Source: Mesaphorura yosii
Taxonomy: Eukaryota; Arthropoda; Collembola; Poduromorpha; Tullbergiidae
Reading direction: 5' to 3'
DNA length: 64,000 nt
NCBI GenBank assembly: GCA_009869945.1
Contig: WIXG01000268.1
Span: forward strand, 47,236 to 111,235
Shown here: piece after piece, positions 1 to 14,400 of the stretch
Numbering within the stretch: the first letter of the stretch is position 1
Layout: every line of letters begins with the position of its first letter
Translations under genes and position numbers: made by a program
The notes under the pieces: generated by a model
Told to the model about the DNA's origin: nothing
Database searches by the model: none
Seen by the model: only the letters and a program-made list of their open reading frames with translations

Positions 1-148
1 CCTACGAGCCTATGCTGAGCCTACCGGCTGCCTTGCTGAATGCTATTTACTTATAATAATAAATTTTAATTTTAAAGTTGGTTCGTTTATCCATACGCAC
101 TACGCAACTACGCATTGTCATCATAGCCAAAGCCGTCGTTCTCATTAC

Positions 149-539
149 CTGGTGCCAAACTCATTTGTGCCGACGATCTTGTCCTGTACTCGCTTCCTCC
201 ACCGCCGCCACCACCACCACGCCCGACGAAGTAGTGAGCATTTGCAGCCGATTCATTGTACTGCATAATAAATTGATGCCCGACGGAGATGTAGTCACCT
301 GCCTTGCCACATCCTTGAGACTGCTGCGTGAATGGGAAGTGACCAAAGACGGGGTGCTCGGTCCCGATGCGGAAATCGGCCGTTTCGGTGGACGCGGTGC
401 TCGTGAACGTAGACGTTGGCAGGAGCTTATCGCAGGCACGGCGATCCCAGTTCGCTGGCAGCACAATGGTGACACGATGGAAGTACACCTTGCCGTTGGT
501 GGCTTCGTTCAGGAATTGGGATGCTGAGGTGAAGATTGC
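149..539 (-). CDS. Clca: CLCA (calcium-activated chloride channel regulator), exon 2, partial gene
   Basis: This exon encodes about 130 residues of the N-terminal CLCA domain, the secreted metallopeptidase-like part of a family that modulates calcium-activated chloride currents at the cell surface. It opens AIFTSASQFLNEAT, followed by the conserved KVYFHRVTIVLPANW and CGKAGDYISVGHQFIM blocks. The acceptor is TTGCAG at 540-545 on the minus strand and the frame starts in phase 0, matching exon 1. I place the donor at CAG|GTAATG (exon end 149, phase 1), but weaker donors further upstream cannot be excluded. The HExxH zinc motif expected next is not in the window. Unusual: a run of eight glycines and an Arg/Ser-rich stretch lie near the exon's 3' end, where most CLCAs continue directly towards the zinc site. 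The family call is firm; the exact 3' end is less so. Confidence 0.82.
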
Positions 540-2966
540 CTGCAAGACAGAAATAAAGACACGCTCGAGATTAGATAAGAAGACCCAAATTGATTACAAT
601 TTACAATGCACCGTGGTAAGATGATATTAAATGGTTCACTTCCTTATAAGCAGACAAGTTACGGTATTTGGTACCAAGAATAGCTTCACTTAACGTTAAC
701 TCGGCTTCACTTGACTAGCAGCAGGAGACAATAAATTGTGCTTGCATGAGTGGCAAAAATGCGGCAATGCAACAAGTGCGATAAGAATCACTGGTCACAA
801 AATCACAATTCAGTTACTCGGAAATCGGGTTTTCGCAATCTACAATCTTGTACTAACCACATGACGTATCAGTGGACGTGAGTTAGAGATTCGAGACATG
901 ACAGCAACGGCGACGAACAATTCGCAATAACATTGTATCGTAATGTAGTGCTTATCTCCGAGCAGCATCAATCCATGAATGATCAACTCATAGTCTGCAC
1001 TTCTACTACGCCGGGCTGACATGCGTGAGAAAACAGTCAAATCATCCTTCAGATTCATTCTTTGAATCTTTGCTAGTGCGGTGATCATAATTCAGGATTT
1101 GATTGATAAGCTCCCAATAATCGCAGCGCAGCGGCAACAGCAGTGGCGTTTGTTCACGTTTGCCAAAATATTTGCGGCCCATTGCTGCCAGACCAGCTCA
1201 TAGCTTTGCATTGCATGGGCAGAGCATTTGGCGTTGGCACGCATTTATTCGCAATTAGGCACGAATCTTTTGTGACGTAAACGATGGCGATTATGAGCAG
1301 AGCAGGACAAATTATGTCGATTGCATGCCTGCCCGCCTGAAAATATGCCAATTGGTCAATTGTGCCATTATAAAATGTAAATACAAATACACGACCACGG
1401 CACGGCTTGAGTGAGGCACGCAATAAATGCATTTTGAATTCTTGGCGTCGTGTGATTAAAAACGGACACCTTTTTTGGATTTTGTGGTTCTTGATTAAAA
1501 TTACATGCTACAAACGCAAACATGCACGCTACGCGCATTTAGCAGCGGTTGGCTTGTTCTAATTCTTGCCCTGGCCGCTCTAATTACGAGAATTGTGAAT
1601 TCAATCGAGTCGATCGGCGGCGGCTCGCCCAACGCAATGTATCGCAATTCACGTACGCGTACGCATTGAAAGGGACAAGCGAGTTTTGATTTCTAAAGCC
1701 CTGAAGTGTCAAAGCAATTAATTATGCCCACTTTTATCTACAATTATTCAAACCCACTGCACCGGCCATCGGCCATTAGTCAAGAGTACGCGTAAGCGAA
1801 CGCTTACGTGTCCGTGGAATGCAAATGCAAATGAGTATCACCAATCATAATTTATGGCTCTTGCCCCAGAATCGGAATGGATTCATAAATTCCAATTTCA
1901 CGCCACGCCACGCTCGGATTCAGCATCAGCTCGCAGTGATTATGCGAGCCCATTTCGTAGTCTGTAAATCTGAGATCAACGACTCGCGCTTCGCCGTCTC
2001 GGATGAATATTTACGGAGTAGATTATTAAACTGTTTAATACGCCATAAATTCATATAATTTTTATGTCTAATTCCCGTCGTAGTCGCATATCTGAGACCG
2101 TGGCCGTGGTTCAGCCGCATGCATGCATCACATCATCATTATTCTGGGTATATTTTATTATCATCGCCTTAATCACGGACGAGATGGACAGACGGACCAG
2201 ACCCGGCCAGGCCACAAATCTTGCTCATAAACATCATGCATGCACTCATGCATACGCGTCAGCGTCAGCCGCAAGTACTCATAAGGCACTTGCTAGGTTT
2301 TGTTTTGAGTCGAAAAAGTGGGCTGGAAATTATTATTAAAGAGAGAAATGACTACAGAACTCGACTCGAACTTAAAGTTTTGATGGATTGTTGGCTTCAA
2401 GCCCCTTTCAGACTAGAATTATTATTTTTTAAGGCTATAAAATGTTAGAAATTACGCCGTGCACAGATCGCATGAGAAATTACGCTCCAGTACGAGAAAG
2501 TATGAAGCAAGGCAGGCAATGGCATTTTCATACTCGCAACTCGCATTGCGTACATTTTAAAATTATAGTATAGCACAAATCTTTATTTTCCCACCTTTTG
2601 CCCTTTCTTTTTTATATTTATGATTTTCGAAGAATTTCTCAAGTCTCAGGGTTCGAATCCAAGCCAGAGCCAGAGTCTCATCTCAACCTGCACTGCGCCT
2701 GGGATAAATTATACAGTTCAATGCTGTGGTAATGAGAAATTTCCATTTGTGGAGTTGGACGGAGCGAAGGATTCATTTTACTTTGCATTTTACTGTTCTG
2801 CTTTACGATTCATTTCATTACTTCGGCTCGCATCGTAGCCTGGCTATAATCTTAAAATAAATTATATTTATGCCCGTGTTGAGTGCTGGCTTCAATTTCT
2901 TGGCCTGCCTAATCACGCCACGCTGCGCAGCTGAGGAGCTAGGACGCAGCAGGCTGCTTTCTCAGA

Positions 2967-3008
2967 TTTGCAATTTGCTGTTTGCAATTTGCTGTTTGCA
3001 ATTTGCAT
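2967..3008. repeat. 14-bp tandem repeat, three copies
   Basis: Units TTTGCAATTTGCTG at 2967-2980 and 2981-2994 are identical. The third, at 2995-3008, ends GCAT instead of GCTG. It lies in CLCA intron 1. Confidence 0.9.
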
Positions 3009-3372
3009 TTTGCTGTGTTCGGTGCTTCTGCTGAGTTGATGCGTAATGCCTTTTCTGGGTCACTTGTAACGCGTTTGGCCTGTGCGTAAGGCTCAGGCAT
3101 ATTTTAGCCCGCCTGCCTGGTTTGGCGTAGCGGATTTGAATGCGAGCAGATTTTTTGCGTCTAAAATTTTTCTCATAACGATAATAATGGACGGACGGGG
3201 AAAGGCAACGCATTCGCATATCTGCAAAGAAGATGCGAAACTCGAAACAGACGCAGACGTATGAAATAATATTATTATAGCCGTGCGCCAGCCGTAAAAG
3301 GCTGGAAAGCCAAAAAGATCAGCAAAGGCTTTAAAATGGGTGGCGTGGCAAAAGAATTCACTTCAGCGTGGC

Positions 3373-3395
3373 AAAGCCAAAGCCAAAGCCAAAGC
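3373..3395. repeat. (AAAGCC)n microsatellite
   Basis: Three full AAAGCC units plus a partial unit, followed by AGCAGCAG. It lies in CLCA intron 1. Confidence 0.85.
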
Positions 3396-5148
3396 AGCAG
3401 AACAACAACAAAAGACAATAATTCCGTAAAATGAAATAAAATCCATTCTTCTATTTCGAGAGTCCTCGTTTCGAATTCGTACTTATATTGGAATTTAAAT
3501 GGAAAGATGAAATCTTTGCAATGCCTTTGCATTGCGTTGCAATAACTTTATCAAGAAATCATAATATTATAAACGTAATAAGGCGAAGGAGGGCAGACGC
3601 AGAATACAATAAAATAAAAGACAAGGCAGGGCAAAGCAAAAGTTTTCCATTGTTTTGCATTCGGATTCAATTTTATATGCCTTTGTTCTTCGCTGAGTCG
3701 GGCTCGAGTCGATTGAGCGCCCGCCGAGCGGGAGAGCTTCACACCGTGACTCAAAATTCGATCCTGGACTTGTTGACGAGCGATTGATGACGATGACTTT
3801 CACATACCTGCATTTAGAAACTGAAGTGAACTCCAAATTCCAAAAAGGTAATTAAGAAAATGAGATCCTGAAGTACTTTTAATCGCCTTTCTCACCTCTG
3901 GACTCATTACACAGTGAAAAGGTATTCATAATCCTTTTGTGTACTTGCTTTTGGCTATTAATAACGCTTTGTGTACTTAACGTCTAATGACTTTACCCTT
4001 TTTTGTCGCCATCGCCCGCGTATTCGTCTTGGCCTTGGACGCATTCTGCACAGACTCTTGAGGAGATCAAAAGATAAGAATCTCTCACCGAGACAAAACA
4101 GAGCACAACAAAAGTGTTGTTGTTACACGAAAAAAATTACTTGGCTCATTATCTCTCACTTGAGCCTTTTTTGCGTTTGCCTCCTTTTCATTTATTTACA
4201 TAACAATAACAAAAGAGGATCAGTGATCCTTTGCTTGCCTTGTCTTGCCTTGCTTTCTAGCGTGGCATGACACGACTCGACTCGGTTTCGTTCCATCAAG
4301 AGAAAGGCCTCAACATGTACAGACTGAGGCACTTTTGTCCACGTGCTCATTAAGGAATCTATTAAAAGAGGCTCAAGTCACAGAAACAAAAGCGAAGGAA
4401 TGCAACAAAACTCAAAACGTGATCTCAGTCGCAGCGCAGTGAGTCACAGTACGCGGGCGGCGCAATAATAAATCATGAATTGATTGATACACTTTTATTT
4501 TAAATTGAGCCCAGTAAATGGTAAATGGGAATGAATTGGAATGACTAGACTCGTACAAAGACGCGGACGCGGGATGATGATGCGGAAAAGTTACAGCTAC
4601 GACATAGAAATCCAATCCAATATGTGGTCCACTTCTCAGTCAGTCAGAACGGGAATGGCAATGGCGAAGCAGTTGGAGATTTCTCGACTCGAATCCGTTT
4701 TGACGTCGAGTTTTGATCAAGTTATCTCAATTATCGATCTCGAATTGCATTGCGGGGCTTGCATTGAATTGGAATACAATCGTAATCAAAGCAGTACGAG
4801 AGGAGAGTGGTAATAATAATTTTTTGATCCAGATTCGAGATACGGGAAGCAGAAGATCCTCAAATACCCCAAGCAGTGGTCAAATACAAGAAAAGGAAGC
4901 CTCGGACGCTTTTTGATCTATATCACTTTCCATCACTCTGTGTGTTTGTGTTGTGTATAAAGTGGAGAATTCGAATTTCTTCGTAGAAATGCATCCCTTC
5001 AAGGGTAATTCCTGATTATAATGATTCGAGCGCATCCCCGGCCCAAATGAACCGTACGATTGCTAATGATAACATAGGAAGGCCAGGCAAAGGGTTAAAC
5101 CACAACTCGAGATTCGAGATTCCCAATTTATGAATAATAATTTACTTT

Positions 5149-5168
5149 GCCTGCCTGCCTGCCTGCCT
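5149..5168. repeat. (GCCT)5 microsatellite
   Basis: Five perfect GCCT units followed by a GGCTGCC tail. Shorter GCCT runs occur elsewhere in the noncoding left part, for example near 32,600. Confidence 0.9.
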
Positions 5169-8100
5169 GGCTGCCACGCAATGGCATGCCATGCCATGTG
5201 AACCGGACCATCTGCTGGCTCGCAGACTCACATCACACCGGGAAAGGCGAAAGTCATAGCAGAGCAGAGTAGAGCCCCGTTCTTACTTCTATTCCACGTA
5301 CCAGTGTGTGTGGATTGTGGAAATGACAATAATGAATTATGTCAGTCAAAATGATATTCTCTCATTATTCGGTGCTGTTGTGGTTGTGAGTCATTATTTT
5401 TAATATATGAATGGGACATACTACAGAGCAGCCTAGCACAGAGCTCCTCCACGCCAGGCCACGCCACACCACAGCAACTGCGCTCCATACCACAAAAATC
5501 AATAGACACTTGATTATGTAGTATGAATGATCGTTTGTTCCCAGTGCACTGCACATTGCACTGTGCGAAGGCTCAAGACATAAGAAAAACTTGCTCCACA
5601 TTATTAATAATCAATCATAGTCACTACGATTAGTCAAGTCACTGTTCTTGTTCTTGGTTCTTGAGCTTGGGTTAGAAAAACCGGATTTTTGAGACAAAAT
5701 CAAACCGAACCAAGCCATCGAGCATGCGAGCGCGAGCATGTATGCATGAGATTGAACGACTCCAGCGCGTAGCGTTATTGGATCCGACAAGGCAACAATC
5801 ATGCTGGCCTGCTTGCCATGAAACCGCAGCCTTAACAGGCGGAGAAAACAAAAATTTCAGTTTAAGATTACATAATAATTTATCATGTTAAACACAACAT
5901 GCGACAATGTAAATACTCGCTGACGCGAGTACGGTGGCTGGCTGGTTTCTCCTCCTGCACGAAAGAACCGAGTAATAATGCAGTAATTGAGCACTGAACC
6001 AGAAAATTTAAACCAAATCCATGAAAACCCAATTTTCTTAATCGGTTCAGCAGAAGCAGAAAAGACGTCGTCGTCGTGGGCGGACGTGCATAACAATTCG
6101 TAATTCGGTAAAGTGGGTTCGGTTCAAAAATCGAAGGCAAAGCATAAATTCAGTACGCACGCATGTGAATTTTCAATTAAAATGCTTACTTTCCCATCGC
6201 TGTCTCGACCGCGCAGCTCAACGCGCGATTAATGCGATGAGCCGGAAAATATGGCACTGCATTGCTCATGAGCACGGATTTAATTAAACGCAATGAGCAA
6301 TGATCTCAACCGGGCCGGCCGTGCAAGAAAAATACCGAAGCGAAAGCAAACTGGCTAACTCGCCACTGGCCGTAGCGCTGTTTTAAGCGTACGAAGTACG
6401 ATGCTGCTGATGCTGGAGGGGTCACTCGAGTTGAAATTCTTGATAGGCTACGTTTCCATCTGCTCTGCCGTGCCGAGATGCACTTGTGCCCGTGTCTTTT
6501 GGGTGTGGAATTACATTTTACATGAAAAAATCCACGACTAACTTACAAACAGGATTTTCTTTATGTTACGTTGTGCAGAGTTGTGTGCGTAGCACATAAA
6601 TTACAAATACAATCACACACTTGTACGATCAGCTTACAAGCTACAAGAGAACAAGCTACACGCGTTATTAACGCTCATGTCTGCGATGCCTTTGCTTCAC
6701 GAGGATACACAACACATTATTAAGTCTTGCTGTATGATTACTCTTCTCTGAAGTGAAGGAGATGCGAGTTTGCTTTTGTCTCACATCATCGTGGCAATAA
6801 AATCATTACCGGTTGAGTTCCAATCTTTTGACATTTTATAACTTTTACCGTCACGACTTGGCTCGGCCGGCCAGTTATTATTTGCATTGTGCAATCGTTG
6901 CGTTGCGAGTTGCGACTCGTCATTCATTTCGCCATCGCCATCTCCATCTACATTTCGCGTAGGGTTAAATATAATACGCGTCCACGTCTCGTCCATGTAC
7001 AAAGTCACTAATCAAACATGCATAAATTAACTTGCCAGGCCAAGTCAGAGCAAGATTCGAGATTCCTTCGTGTTCGCGTACCTCTACACGAATTTAAGGT
7101 ATAAAAATTGTACAAAAGTGGGAAAGGGAAGGAGGAATTTATGGTGCTCAATTTCAACATTCACTCTTTACTTTGATGGATGAAAGCGAGCGCAGACCAA
7201 CTCGTAATCACGAACCAAAGCGTAAGCGTACGCGTACCTTTGCCTCACCTTTGCACTTTCCGTAGGTGGAATTTAAAGACAAGGACAAGAATTAGGAAAA
7301 TACAAAATGTACAATTATTAATTACAGCATGTCTTGGCTTGGCACTGGCACACGCATCGCATTGAAATGTCAAGCCAAGCCCAGGCCGCTAATGCGAATA
7401 TGAACTCGAAACCACGCATTAACGTAATTAAAGGCACCCACCAAAAGCGCCCGTGGACACTTGAGGTCAAATCGACCTATTTTATTGCACAATGGCTGCT
7501 CTGTGATTAAAATTACGAACAACGATTGCGATTGCAATCACATTCCTAGTCGTAATTACCGAGGCGGACTGCAAATATTTATCTCTCACACGACCACGAG
7601 TTACGTAGAAAGAGCGAATGCGAATGAGAATAAGAACATAAATTTTCTTTATACGATTTCAGAGCAGAAATGTGAAGAGAAAAAAGTGAGATTAAAATAT
7701 GTAAAATGCAAAATGAGCCACAAAGCCCTAAAGGGCATTGGGCATGACATACGTGCGAGTCGCGAGTTCACGTCTCCGACCCGGCCTGGGCTGGCCGGGC
7801 TTAAAACACTTACGCGATACGACAAGCCAAGTGATATTTACTTTGAATTAGTAAACCACGTAATAAAATAAAATAAAAGCGAGTTTGATGTGTGATGAAA
7901 GTGAATACTTTTGTCTCGACTCATCGCACAACAAGAAAAGTACATTTGCGTTTGGCGTTTTCTTGGATTTGGGAATTTGATATTTCGCATTTTACATTTT
8001 GCATTTTGCAAGATTTTTACAAAAATGCAGCTGCCTGCCTGCCAACTCAGCCAGGCCAGTCATAAACTTATATGTGGGCAGCTCGGCTCAGGTACCACTG

Positions 8101-8698
8101 CAATTTGTCATTCTTACAATCACGAAGTAAGTACAAATCTACAAATTCTACACTTTACAATCTTGTACCTTTGACTCTGCCTTTGCCAGTGACTCATAAT
8201 AAAATTCTGTAATTTTGTTTACTGTGCTCGGCTTCGATAATTTTATGGTGTTTGTTATTTGATCAGTGTTTTGTGTTTGGCAGGCTGTAGCTGAGGCTGG
8301 GATGTGTACGTGATTACTTTAATATGATTAACAATGCATCCACGCATTAGCCTGTTGTTTGTAATGTAAATTGACTCTTGTTCTTGTCAATCCAGCAAGT
8401 AAAGCATTAGCAGCGTAGCAGGTCATGTCCTTTGTAATATTTTTCAGTTCATTACAAAAACCAAGACAAGCCAAAAACTTTCGCTGTCTTGCCAAGTCAA
8501 GCCAAGCCAAACCAGCAAATGAGAAAAGTAAACACGATACGAATTACGAGTTGCGGGTTTACGGGCAGGCCGGGCAGGCATCATAAAATTATATAATTGC
8601 TAATGGACATTGGATAAATGCTGGGCATGAATGCATGCATGCTTGCTTGCATGTTCCGACTTATACGGGCAGGGCCGGTCGATCCATGGAGCCGTGCA

Positions 8699-8718
8699 GC
8701 AATGCAATGCAATGCAAT
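8699..8718. repeat. (GCAAT)4 microsatellite
   Basis: Four perfect GCAAT units, then a degenerate AATAATAAT/CATAAT run. It lies in CLCA intron 1. Confidence 0.85.
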
Positions 8719-11383
8719 CGGCAATGGCAATAATAATAATGTAATCATAATCATCGTATAATCATAATGGTCAACAACCTTGTTTTTTTTCGTTGATTCC
8801 ATTGTGCTGGCTGAGAACATGTCTTGGATAAATAATAAACAAACCAGCGAGCAGCGAATCTTTGTGGACCGTAAAACGTTTAGCGTGTTAAACGAGTTTC
8901 CGAGCTTGTTCACTTGTTAGCCATTTGCTTGTAAATTCAAATTCAATCGGCTTTTAATGCGTTGAGGGGCTTGTAATGAATGCTTGCTGCCCTGCCTGCG
9001 CCGGGCGCGCCTGTACCACGCCATGCCGGTAAGCGCTGCCTAAAAGCGCGAAATTCTAATTCGACCCGATTCATCTTCGCGTTTGTTCATAATATTTAGA
9101 CATTTAAACTACACTTCTTCCGAGAATAGCAACAACAATACGGTGTCCATCCATCCATAAATTATTACCATTTATCACTCTGGCTGACATTCTCATTCAA
9201 TTACAGAAAAGTGCAGGCATTTGCAATGTCTTTTGCATTTTCGCAGTGGTAGCGGTCAACTGCCATCAACTTGACGCGATTCCAAGTGGGTCTGTTGTGT
9301 GGCACGACAATGACAAGTGCGACACGAACACGACACAACACGCTAAATGCTAAATACTGAAATGCGAAATGCGATTTACTGTAATCTGACTGCCATGCCG
9401 TGCCGTGGCATGACTGATCAACGGTTTCTACAGCAGAATAACAATTACGCGTACTTATTCAAATGCGCGCAGTCGTCGCGCACTGGCTGACAGATTCATT
9501 GGAGAGAATGATTATGATTAAGATTAAAAAGATTACTATTAATAAGCGAGGAGGAAGGCAACGGGAGAAGAAAAGCTTTTAAGAAAGATGAAAAGTTCAC
9601 GAAGAAGTCGTGGATAAAGTGGACTCAGTGGACCATAATGCACGAGGACGATACAAATAGGAGTCAAGTCAAGTTGATGTAGAGACAGAGGAAGAAAATA
9701 ATAATACGCACAAAATGAGGAAAAGATGCAAAACGCAATACGCAACGCAACACAGCAAAAAATGAGTTTCTGAGGAGATGCGCTGCGCGATGATGAAATT
9801 GTACTTAGTCCATGGAAGCCACGCTGCAGTGCAGTGCGGAGAAGAATATTTATTTTATGAAATGAGTGACATTACACAAAAGAAGAAACCAGCAAAGCCA
9901 CGGCCACGCAAAAGTCTGAAACTTCTTCTATCCGAGTCGGACGGCTTCAGAGTCAAGTCAAGTCAAAAAGAAGTCAAGTCTACGAGTCTTCATCTTGTCT
10001 TGTCTGCCTGAATTCAAATAAATCATCCTTTTCTGTACTCTTTGCTGCTGTTTCTCAGTTCCTCGTTTCTGCCTCCACTCAAATCTTAAATGCATATTTC
10101 ATATACTGGCAGTCGTGGAAATTGTTTATCCAACGCGAGAAAGGAAAGCAAAGTCAAAGCCAAAGCCCAGCAAACGCGAACAGGAAAGCACAACTTCAAA
10201 GTTAATAGTCAAAGTTGAAAGTTCAGCGCTTAGGGTTCAGAAGAATTCGTACGCTCACGCACAAAATGAAGACGTTCGGAAATTTTATAATGAAATGTAA
10301 AGAAAGTCGCACGCAGAAAAAATGCATTTGTATTTGTGGTTTGGTTTTGTGATTTTGTGGGCTTTCTTCCAGAGAAACGAATGCAATTGCAAATGCAACG
10401 TGCGTACATCGCAAATTGCATCGCATTTTGGGGCACGTTGAGACTAAAAAAAGCTGAGACTGCAACGCGTCTCAAGACAGGCAGTCGAGAAATAGATTAA
10501 TTACAAGAGGAAGATCATAAATCATCCTCGTCTTCATCTTCAGCTGTTCCTGGCGTGTCTGGCAATTGTGGCTACCGCCAACAAAGCAATTCCGCTTCTA
10601 CCTGAGACATGAGACGATTCTTCCCATTTAAATGCTCAATGCTCGATGCGCCACAAGCAAACATGTCACGCCAAAGCTAAAGCGAAAATCCTGGTAATTA
10701 TGACATTGACATTGCACTTGAATTGAATGTGGACATGAGACGATAAAATGAATCGAATCCACTGCACTGCTACTGTCGTGATCGCTTAATGAGTGCTTCT
10801 GCTCATGTGCTCATGGCTCATGCTTACTGCATTCAAATTATGCATTGCACATGATGCGATGCGGTGATGAGATTTTCTGAACTGATAATTCGTCCATTTG
10901 CCGTTTCTCACAATTTACATTCACAGCGCAGCGATCAGATAATCTGCATTACAGTAATCTAAATTATGGCCTGCGAGTATGGCGTTACGTTGTTACGTAA
11001 GAATTGTAGTGTGCGTGTATGGGAAATGTCAAAGTCAAAGAACTGCTCCTTAAATCTGTGTCTGTGTGAATTGCGCTAGGAAAAGATGTGATTTGAGATT
11101 TGCAGATTGCTTCCTCGTAATTTGCCGAATTCGCGTTTTCAATTCACATACGCAAAATTGAATTATGCTCATTTGCTCATGTGTTCATTGTGAATGCGTA
11201 TGCGTTTGCGGGTCAACCGCAAGATGCGCATGATTATTAGCATTACGGACGTGCACCACGATTCGATTGTCATGGTCTTGGCTTAGCTTGGTCGTGGTCG
11301 TGGCCACAAATTCCATACACGTCCCTATTTTGCTTGTGATTCGAATTCTGTCATTTCATGCTTGTGTTATGCATAAACATTCA

Positions 11384-11407
11384 ATTACGATTACGATTAC
11401 GATTACG
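11384..11407. repeat. (ATTACG)4 microsatellite
   Basis: Four perfect hexamer units in CLCA intron 1. Confidence 0.9.
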
Positions 11408-14400
11408 AATTTCGCGTGATTACGACGTGGATTTGAATGCCTGACCACAAAATCCCGTATGTCACTTTGTAATAACATAATTGGCCCGAACCGTAAGTTG
11501 GTTTTGAGCCTGTCGTTTTTGTGGCAGGCAGTAGCAGCCATTCATAATAAACTCATTATTGCGAGAGCATAAATGACGAGTAACTGTTCACGTTCATGCT
11601 GATGCTTATGAGTATGCAGATGAAATACGTGTCAATAAGAAGGCGAATACGAACGCGTAAGCGTAATCATAACAAATAACAAAAGCAGTGCAGCATAAAT
11701 TAAAATTCGATCTGCTCATCTCGGATCTTGAATCTCATTCTCGTCAATGTTTGTTTAATGCTCGAATCGTCCAAGAATAACAATGCCAAGTGGCAATATT
11801 GTACGACAACAATACTCAGCATGTGCACGGCACTAATATTACAGATTTGTTGGCTCCTGCTGGTGCGCCATGCCAGTTTTCTCATAAAACGAAGCAGCAG
11901 GGTCCAAGACAAGGCTCAAGCTTCAAGTTGGTCTTGCGCTTGAGTTTACGCAGTACAGCACAGCCACAGCCACTTAACTGAAATTAAATTGCAATAACCG
12001 AGCAGTCGTGGTCATGTTGACTGTGCATTGCGTTGCGTTCGAGATTCTCAATCACAATGATAAAAATGATTTGTACTGCGTGCGCGTAAGAAAAAGAAAG
12101 AAGATAAGCCGTCGATTGTGGATGTGGATTTCGACTGGTCATCGTGAATATGCAAAAAGTGCACGCACTCGCATCGCCTTGTGGCATGTGGCTTGACTTG
12201 GGTCGTCGGATAATAAAAATAAAACGGCATGAAATTTTTAAATGGCCAGATTATCAGCTTCGTCTCCTGATTGTTATTGTTATTACAGAGCTACATATTT
12301 GATAATGAAAAGTTCACTGATCACTGAAAACTTCTGAGGCAGCGTGAACCGTGAGCAGAGTCTTAACGTCTTAAGAGTCAAGGTTATGCCTGCCTCGTGC
12401 ACTTCTGCACTTGTACCCGAATAAATAAATACCTACGCCGCGCAGCCGCGTTCTTGTAAGCCGAAAAGATGAGCAGTCATTAAGAGCACGACACGAGTCA
12501 TGACGTGCAGACTGCAGACGCAAACAGCACGGCACGGCACAGAAAAATGAAGTCTCGTCATAAATTGTCGACTTATCGCGTCTTCAGGTCCTCGAGTGTC
12601 GACTCGCATCGCTTCCTTATCAATTTAGAGTTGTTAACCGCCGATTTTCAGAAACTGCACAAATATTTGCTTAACGTTAACGGCTATGTAACTACTCTGC
12701 CCATCGCCTTCTTCAAATTAGCCTGCCATTCACCATTCGCATTCGCATTCTGAGGTTAAGTGTCTTGTTGAATTTAAATTGTTTTGACGTGTGCTCAGCT
12801 CAGCTCAGCTACGACCTTTTGAGGCTTTTCTCACTTGTAAAGTGCAGGAATTTGAATTTACTCGCACCTGCACTATTACAGCACGGGTACAAGACACGAT
12901 CGCCGTGTAATGCCTAATAAAAAGTGACAATGACAAGCTGCGAGTACGCGACTCGACGTGCTGTGCTGTTATTTGCATACTTCTACTTCTACTAATTGTC
13001 GTCATAATTTTTCACCTCCTGACTTCCACGCAGCGCAGCGCGAACTCCTGCCAGGCACATTTGCAATATTCTGTCGTGTCCTGCCGGCCGTGTCGCGTCG
13101 AGTCGGACGAGTTACGAGCATGAATGAATGAACTGCGCCGAGCGATGGTCATTCAGCTATTCTGTAGCCTACCAGTGCATTGCAGTGCAGTAAAAGTAAC
13201 CCACACCCAAAGTGCAGCTCAATTTGCAAAGTGTCACATTGGGCCATGAACCATAATCATTTATAATCCCCACTTAGCAAGCATGGCATAACAGCCATTT
13301 AAATACCCATAACAATAAATGGCCGACCACGGACTGCGGTGGGTGCAGATACAGTCCAAATATGGAACATAGCTGCATGGCAGGACCAGGCAGGGCACGG
13401 CACGGCACAATGGAAGTGTGTAAGTGTGACTAATTCACCACGGCGGCAGGCTGGACTCATGCAGATTTTATGAGTCGGGTCAGTCAGGCTGCTTAAATAC
13501 ATGGAAAGTGATAGCATTGACGGAGAGCCACACAGCCGTCGTCTTAAATTGAATTTCCAGTTCAATACTCCGAAGATTCGCTTAAAGACGCTGCTGGTTT
13601 AAACAAAATCGGTGATTTATTCAGGACAACATAAAACTACTTACAGCTTACTATTTGTAATGAGCTTTGACTCGATTTGGCTTTGCTTGGCTTAAATGAG
13701 ATTTTAATAACGCAGTTCCAAGCAAAGTCCTGCGATTCCTCGCAGAGTGGAACCAATTCATTAATACACTCCCTGTGTTATGGTTGAGCCTCCCTGACTT
13801 CATTTTTTGTATAATAAATGGCCAACGGTATAAGCATTACTTTTACTGGTGTAATCTGTACTTAACTTACATGCCTAAGACGAAAGAGCAAGTCGCAAGT
13901 GTGAAGTGAAATTCGTACAAGAATGTGAACATACTCGCATTTTCTCATCTCATAAAAAACAAAAGCTCAGGTTTCCTTAAAGCACGACGCACGAGTAATC
14001 CCTTAAATCAAATACTACTTCGAGTCGACCACGAGCGAGAATGGGCCACTTTCTCGCGCCAGAGAGCATCTTCCTCGGTCTTGGAATTCTTACTTTGCCT
14101 TGCGTGTTGCGTTGCGTGTCTGGACCACATCTCTTGCAACGGTCAACTCCCAGGCCGAAACACCTCATTATTAAAAGTGTGTTAACTAAGCCATTATCTT
14201 GTACCTGAACATGAAACAAAGACTTTTCTTGTCTTGTAGCACTTGATTCGAGAAAGATTACAGATTTGTCCATCACCGTTCTCGCCTGCCTAATCTCTTG
14301 ACTCATCTTGGCATACAAGTCGTTGTGTCTCGCTTTATCTGACAGTACAAATCAGAGCTCATCTCAGACGTATCAGAACTTTAGACTTCAGCTCTGATTG

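Noticed and set aside
16-45. Possible third CLCA exon at the extreme left edge
   Set aside because: The candidate acceptor leads into a stop codon in the required phase and shows none of the HExxH region expected next.
2650-2660. GGTTCGAATCC, a tRNA B-box match
   Set aside because: No A box, acceptor stem or cloverleaf can be formed around it.
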